DNA from: an uncultured Porphyromonadaceae bacterium
Lineage (GTDB): Bacteria > Bacteroidota > Bacteroidia > Bacteroidales > Muribaculaceae
DNA: 8,220 nt
Assembly: GCA_905212215.1 (NCBI GenBank)
Contig: CAJMDR010000072.1
Coordinates: 1-8,220, forward strand
Reading direction: 5' to 3'
The position numbers and the translations under genes were made by a program. The notes under the pieces were generated by a model. It did not search any database, was not told the DNA's origin, and saw only the letters and a list, made by a program, of their open reading frames with translations. Of the stretch, positions 7,293-8,220 are shown in pieces; position 1 is the stretch's first letter, and each line of letters opens with the position of its first letter.

Positions 7293-7335
7293 GATTCGTG
7301 TGATATGTTCCGGAGCCCACTTCCGGTTTGGCGAT

Positions 7336-7440
7336 AAAAAAGAAAAAACGCGTGAGCCATACTTGCTGCCCGTTCCACTGCTTGAGGCCCTGGAATCGCC
7401 CATCACTGCTGAACGGGCAAACACGCAGAGACCTCACGCG
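7336..7440 (-). ncRNA. Structured RNA with terminal U-run: attenuator or small RNA upstream of the secreted-protein gene
   Basis: On the minus strand the element begins CGCGTGAG (7440-7433), which pairs perfectly with CTCACGCG (7356-7349). Nested inside, TGCCCGTTC (7419-7411) pairs over nine bases with GAACGGGCA (7375-7367). An alternative inner stem TTCCA/TGGAA would compete with part of it, and AGCAGTG occurs twice as a direct repeat on the sides of the apical region. The closing stem is followed directly by TTTTTTCTTTTTT (7348-7336). It lies 44 bp before the ATG of the large secreted-protein gene in the same orientation. It could be a leader attenuator or riboregulator, or the 3' end of an independent small RNA. 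I do not recognise a known family. Confidence 0.65.
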
Positions 7441-7597
7441 GAAAATGATAAGTGACAGCATTGTCGCATATTCCATGCAAAATGCCGGGACTATACATAT
7501 CCACACAGGATTCTACCATTTGCCTCATTCCTGACAGTGATTTGAAATTTTCCAGGTTCCAAGCAGTCAAGAAAGAGCGTTTAGTAAACGCCTTTTC
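7441..7597. other. Leader interior with no recognised gene
   Basis: Between the two hairpin modules I see no convincing coding sequence on either strand, only short broken frames and the palindrome at 7577-7591. It is best read as the untranslated leader of the secreted-protein mRNA. Confidence 0.4.
7577..7591. repeat. Short perfect palindrome in the leader
   Basis: GCGTTTA-G-TAAACGC is a perfect inverted repeat with a one-base centre. As RNA it would give a five-base-pair stem with a five-base loop. As DNA it could be a dimeric protein-binding site inside the transcribed leader of the secreted-protein gene. On the plus strand it is followed by CTTTTC, too weak to call a terminator. Confidence 0.45.
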
Positions 7598-7654
7598 AAA
7601 AAATGTCTGCCAGACTATTCAACAAGCACCTATTGGGTCTTGTCTAACAGTCTG
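7598..7654 (-). promoter_or_regulatory. Promoter-proximal hairpin with U6 run in the secreted-protein leader
   Basis: On the minus strand CAGACT (7654-7649) pairs with AGTCTG (7616-7611). Inside it ACAAG (7643-7639) pairs with CTTGT (7626-7622), and ACC/GGT continue that stem past a single bulged base. After a seven-base gap comes TTTTTT (7603-7598). The hairpin starts at about the predicted transcription start, so it could stabilise the 5' end or cause early termination. The gap before the U-run makes it a poor classical terminator. Confidence 0.4.
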
Positions 7655-7659
7655 CAGTG

Positions 7660-7692
7660 CAAAGTTAAACAAAATTTTCCAATCAGAACCAA
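7660..7692 (-). promoter_or_regulatory. Candidate promoter of the large secreted-protein gene
   Basis: On the minus strand TTG (7692-7690, in the context TTGG) precedes TAACTTTG (7667-7660), an exact TAnnTTTG element, with near-consensus spacing. Transcription would start near 7653, giving an unusually long leader of about 360 nt that carries both structured modules. It lies just downstream of the presumed icd terminator, so the gene is probably independent of icd. Confidence 0.55.
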
Positions 7693-7710
7693 TTTTATCA
7701 AAAAGGAATT

Positions 7711-7754
7711 CAAAAAAGGAGTTTAAGGAGTGGGCGCTATGCCTTAAACTCCTT
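7711..7754 (-). terminator. Probable intrinsic terminator of icd
   Basis: A perfect 13-bp stem, AAGGAGTTTAAGG / CCTTAAACTCCTT (7742-7754 with 7716-7728), encloses a 13-nt loop. On the minus strand the stem ends in TT and is followed by TTTTG, then another T5 run near 7705-7701. It lies about 70 bp past the icd stop. The stem is AT-rich but long, and it is built from units of the 9-bp repeat. Confidence 0.7.
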
Positions 7755-7827
7755 AAACTCCTTAAATTCTTGAAATTGCCTCAGGGTCTCTCAGGCCTTA
7801 AATTCCTTAAAGCCCTTAAACTCCTTA
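7716..7827. repeat. 9-bp repeat array after icd (copy B)
   Basis: Units of CCTTAAACT type lie at 7742-7750, 7751-7759, 7760-7768, 7796-7804, 7805-7813 and 7814-7822, then a partial unit whose CTTA contains the icd stop codon. The left arm AAGGAGTTTAAGG makes the hairpin described as the terminator. Copy A after the relic has the same order of parts: repeats at the stop codon, an interrupting CTCTCAG segment, repeats again, a conserved 13-nt loop, and the opposite arm. Relative to copy A, copy B lacks about 9 bp next to the stop codon and has a much shorter left arm. Confidence 0.85.
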
Positions 7828-8220
7828 GGCGAGGCGCTTTTCGAGGTTGGCGCGGATGGCTTTGAGGAAGTCTGCGCTGTTCACTGCCTTGGGCAGTACG
7901 CCTTCCATCAGGTTAACCAGGTCTTTGGTTACGATGCCTGCGTTCAGGGTGTCGAAGCAGGCGTCCTCCAGAGCGTTGGCATACTTAACCAGCTCGGGCA
8001 GACCGTCTATCTCGCCGCGTTTGCGCAGAGCGCCGCTCCAGGCGAAAATGGTGGCCATGGGGTTGGTGGAAGTCTCTTCACCCTTCAGATACTTGTAGTA
8101 GTGACGGGTAACGGTGCCGTGAGCTGCCTCATACTCGTAGTTACCTTCCGGTGAAACGAGAACGGAAGTCATCATTGCCAGCGAGCCGAAAGCGGTGGAA
8201 ACCATGTCGCTCATAACGTC
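7825..8220 (-). CDS. icd: NADP-dependent isocitrate dehydrogenase, C-terminal part (cut by window edge)
   Basis: TCA-cycle enzyme that oxidatively decarboxylates isocitrate to 2-oxoglutarate with NADP, in the cytoplasm. The last 131 codons are visible; the N terminus is beyond base 8220. The sequence matches the dimeric, eukaryote-like class. DVMSD carries the two metal-binding aspartates that correspond to D275 and D279 of human IDH1. GSLAMMTSVLVSPEG and EAAHGTVTRHYYKYLKGEE match the cofactor-binding loop, where the Arg-His pair is typical of NADP specificity. TSTNPMATIFAWSGALRKR, then ANALEDACFDT and GIVTKDL, continue the family pattern. The ATG closest to the edge (8212-8214) is internal, not a start. 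The stop codon is embedded in the 9-bp repeat array, and a second, relic copy of the last 13 codons lies about 3.4 kb away. Confidence 0.95.
   Translation of the reverse strand, partial: DVMSDMVSTAFGSLAMMTSVLVSPEGNYEYEAAHGTVTRHYYKYLKGEETSTNPMATIFAWSGALRKRGEIDGLPELVKYANALEDACFDTLNAGIVTKDLVNLMEGVLPKAVNSADFLKAIRANLEKRLA

Larger units (their letters stand above)
4429..7863. mobile_element. Candidate cassette bounded by duplicated icd 3' ends
   Basis: Two direct copies of an icd-end plus 9-bp-repeat block (about 4312-4467 and 7716-7863, offset close to 3.4 kb) bracket the large secreted-protein gene and its leader. This is the geometry left by integration at the 3' end of a gene, as known for phage 21 and e14 at E. 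coli icd, or by recombination between two alleles of the junction. No integrase, transposase or target-site motif is visible, so the mobile origin is inference. The exact outer limit is uncertain because the repeat arrays themselves may be part of the exchanged DNA. Confidence 0.4.

Noticed and set aside
7293..7424. N-terminal extension of the large secreted protein starting at 7424
   Set aside because: The extra 44 codons precede a well-formed signal peptide and coincide with the structured RNA and its U-run. Translation most likely begins at 7292.
7336..7440. Possible signal recognition particle RNA or 6S RNA
   Set aside because: The segment CAGGGCC...AAGCAG faintly resembles the SRP apical domain, but the GGAA-type tetraloop hairpin and the paired AGCAG strand do not fold properly. 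It lacks the long 6S architecture as far as I can see, so it is left as an unnamed structured RNA.
7452..7865. Plus-strand frame ending inside icd with a peptide similar to the one over copy A
   Set aside because: The similarity (EWALCLKLL and so on) only reflects the duplicated DNA repeat. The frame overlaps the leader, the terminator and the antisense of icd.

Overview
The window looks like chromosomal DNA from a member of the Bacteroidales (Bacteroides, Prevotella or Muribaculaceae relatives; the genus cannot be settled from this sequence). The evidence is Bacteroidetes-type promoter elements (TAnnTTTG, one with a well-spaced TTTG), little use of Shine-Dalgarno sites, a BspA-type leucine-rich-repeat surface protein, a large secreted Ig-like/RCC1 protein, and short conserved C-terminal tails of the form G...PrGvyIIr on both secreted proteins.

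Layout. Positions 1-1016 (minus) are the N-terminal half of methionyl-tRNA synthetase (metG), cut by the left edge. Positions 1017-1419 are a divergent intergenic region with a good metG promoter, three imperfect tandem repeats in the metG leader, and a weaker promoter with an eight-G run for the next gene. Positions 1420-3588 (plus) encode a 722-residue BspA-like LRR_5 secreted protein, followed by a clear intrinsic terminator (3607-3646). Positions 3719-4264 (plus) encode a 181-residue four-helix-bundle protein of the 23S rRNA intervening-sequence/Avd-like superfamily. Positions 4282-4431 are a hairpin-forming array of 9-bp repeats that runs directly into a 13-codon relic of the 3' end of icd (4429-4470). 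Positions 4470-7292 (minus) encode a 940-residue secreted protein with Ig-like, chitobiase-C-like, SbsA-like and RCC1 modules. Its upstream region (7293-7692) holds a plausible promoter and two hairpin/U-run modules; the one at 7336-7440 is a strong candidate structured RNA or attenuator. Positions 7711-7827 are a second copy of the 9-bp-repeat hairpin, here with a T-run, so it probably terminates icd. Positions 7825-8220 (minus) are the C-terminal 131 residues of a dimeric-type NADP-dependent isocitrate dehydrogenase.

The most notable structure is a direct repeat of about 150 bp. Each copy holds the end of icd plus its 9-bp-repeat hairpin, and the two copies bracket the large secreted-protein gene and its leader, about 3.4 kb in all. 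The relic differs from the intact icd end almost only at third codon positions, so it probably comes from a diverged icd allele rather than a fresh copy. I read the segment as a cassette inserted at the 3' end of icd, possibly by site-specific or homologous recombination. No integrase is visible here. The housekeeping genes (metG, icd) flank an accessory stretch of two surface proteins and one small nucleic-acid-binding-type protein; nothing shows that these form one pathway.
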